A stretch of 64,000 nucleotides of DNA, taken from Enterobacterales bacterium CwR94 (GTDB lineage Bacteria; Pseudomonadota; Gammaproteobacteria; Enterobacterales; Enterobacteriaceae). The notes beneath the pieces are model-generated. The model did not search any database. It saw only the letters and a list, made by a program, of their open reading frames with translations, and was not told the origin of the DNA. Location of the stretch: assembly GCA_002837195.1 (NCBI GenBank), contig KZ478071.1, forward strand, positions 1 through 64,000. Direction: 5' to 3'. This document shows, piece after piece, positions 62,894 through 64,000 of this stretch. The position numbers were made by a program, and so were the translations under genes. Every line of letters starts with the position of its first letter. The stretch's first letter is position 1.

Positions 62894-64000
62894 TTATCGC
62901 CACACCCCTTTGGTATCAACAATAGCCTGTTGATGTAGGGTGTCGCTGGCGATGGCACGGAATTCTCGGTGATCCACCAGCATAACCAGCACATCCGCGC
63001 GGGCCAGTGCCTGCTCAACGGAAACCAGCGTTGCAAGGCCAGCCAGTTTTGCTGGGGTTTGCGCAATATTGGGTTCTACAACCAGAGTCGTGCCGGTATG
63101 CCACTCCGCGATGAGTTGTGTAACGGCCATCGCAGGGCTTTCACGCAAATCATCAATGTTGGGCTTAAAGGCCAGACCAAAACAGGCAACGGTGAGTTCA
63201 CTCGCACGTTTATTGCTTACCGTCAGGCTGTCTGCCACGCATTTTTTTACCTGATCCAGTACCCAGTGCGGTTTAGCATCGTTAACCTCACGTGCCGTAC
63301 GAATCAAACGCGCTTGTTGTGGGTTTTGCGCAACAATAAACCAGGGATCGACTGCAATGCAGTGTCCACCAACGCCAGGCCCGGGTTGCAAAATATTGAC
63401 CCGTGGATGACGATTCGCCAGAGCGATCAATTCCCATACGTTGATGTTCTGATCGGCACAAATCAGTGACAGCTCATTGGCAAAGGCAATATTGACATCA
63501 CGAAAGCTGTTTTCGGTCAGTTTGCAAAGCTCAGCCGTGCGGGCATTGGTTTCAACACATTCCCCTTCAAGGAAAATGCGATACAGTTCACTGGCGCGGG
63601 CCGAACACGCTGGCGTCATACCGCCAATAACGCGGTCATTCTTAATCAGTTCAACCATGACCTGTCCAGGCAGCACACGCTCTGGGCAATAGGCAATCAA
63701 GATGTCGGCGGCTTCGCCCACTTGCTGAGGAAAGGTCAAGTCTGGTCGTGCGGCAGCAAGCCATTCGGCCATCTGTTCAGTTGCGCCTACAGGCGATGTT
63801 GACTCCAGGATCACCAAGTTACCCTTGGTCAAAACGGGGGCAATGGCCTGTGCCGCTGACTGGACATAACGCAAATCAGGTTGATGTCCTTCCTGGAAAG
63901 GAGTGGGTACCGCGATCAGAAACGCATCCGCCGCTTCAGGCTGTGTTGTGGCGCGCAACCAGCCCTCTTCCACCGCCGTTTTTACGACGCTGGCTAAGTC
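62894..64000 (-). CDS. wecC: UDP-ManNAc dehydrogenase WecC (partial, 5' end beyond window)
   Basis: The last 368 codons of a UDP-N-acetylmannosamine dehydrogenase (about 420 in E. coli), which makes UDP-ManNAcA for ECA. The catalytic cysteine lies in PGVGGHCIAVDPWF; STSPVGATEQMAEWL, CPERVLPGQ and FGLAFKPNIDDLRESPAM are family motifs. The N-terminal NAD-binding Rossmann start lies past base 64000. It is 19 bp upstream of wecD. Confidence 0.96.
   Translation of the reverse strand, partial: DLASVVKTAVEEGWLRATTQPEAADAFLIAVPTPFQEGHQPDLRYVQSAAQAIAPVLTKGNLVILESTSPVGATEQMAEWLAAARPDLTFPQQVGEAADILIAYCPERVLPGQVMVELIKNDRVIGGMTPACSARASELYRIFLEGECVETNARTAELCKLTENSFRDVNIAFANELSLICADQNINVWELIALANRHPRVNILQPGPGVGGHCIAVDPWFIVAQNPQQARLIRTAREVNDAKPHWVLDQVKKCVADSLTVSNKRASELTVACFGLAFKPNIDDLRESPAMAVTQLIAEWHTGTTLVVEPNIAQTPAKLAGLATLVSVEQALARADVLVMLVDHREFRAIASDTLHQQAIVDTKGVWR

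Overview
The window is chromosomal DNA of a member of the Enterobacterales, most likely Erwiniaceae-like (Pantoea/Erwinia relatives). Gene order from hemG/trkH to the enterobacterial common antigen (wec) genes matches the E. coli 85-87 min region almost gene for gene, and the predicted proteins are close to E. coli lengths and sequences. The genus call is an inference from synteny, from the EsaI/EsaR-like LuxI/LuxR pair, and from hemB lying next to tatD and rfaH. It has not been tested by any database search.

Layout. 1-250: promoters and leader of an rRNA operon running leftward out of the window. 294-4272 (minus): hemG, trkH, yigZ, pepQ. 4417-7876: FadR-controlled fadBA (fatty acid beta-oxidation). 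7888-20033: fre, ubiD, rfaH, hemB, tatD, tatCBA, ubiB-ubiJ-ubiE, rmuC and a tyrosine phosphatase. 20131-25434: udp, dlhH, metE and metR (nucleoside and methionine metabolism). 25442-35718: yigM, a glpTQ pair absent from this place in E. coli, yigL, pldB, rhtB, rhtC, recQ, pldA, yigI. 35721-40922: rarD followed by the one clearly accessory stretch. This holds an AbrB-type membrane protein, a convergent luxI/luxR quorum-sensing pair, an AT-rich gap of about 870 bp with several regulatory-looking elements, an unrecognised gene behind a LexA box, and a small lipoprotein. 40990-48365: corA, uvrD (with SOS box), yigB, xerC, yigA, dapF, lptM, cyaY. 48402-55326: cyaA, then divergent hemCD-hemX-hemY. 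55385-56495: the small RNA GlmZ with a sigma-54-type promoter, and a tRNA operon (Arg-His-Leu-Pro). 56636-64000: the wec cluster (wecG, wzyE, wecF, wzxE, wecE, wecD, partial wecC), running leftward and truncated by the right edge.

Functional themes. Heme synthesis recurs (hemB, hemC, hemD, hemG, with hemX and hemY of less defined role). Ubiquinone synthesis is represented by ubiD, ubiB, ubiJ and ubiE. The envelope is served by Tat export, pldA/pldB, lptM and wec. Carbon and catabolite control appears through cyaA and CRP-type sites before udp, glpT and cyaA. The SOS response is visible at uvrD and probably at the unknown gene at 40164.

The best place to look for something new is 39289-40164. 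On the strand of luxR it carries a PHO-box-like direct repeat, a strong stable-RNA-like promoter that runs into an intrinsic terminator after only about 60 nt, and a 25-bp inverted repeat just ahead of luxR. On the other side lie a start-less coding remnant and the LexA-box gene. Together these suggest that luxR has a layered upstream control region, or that a tiny non-coding RNA gene sits beside it.
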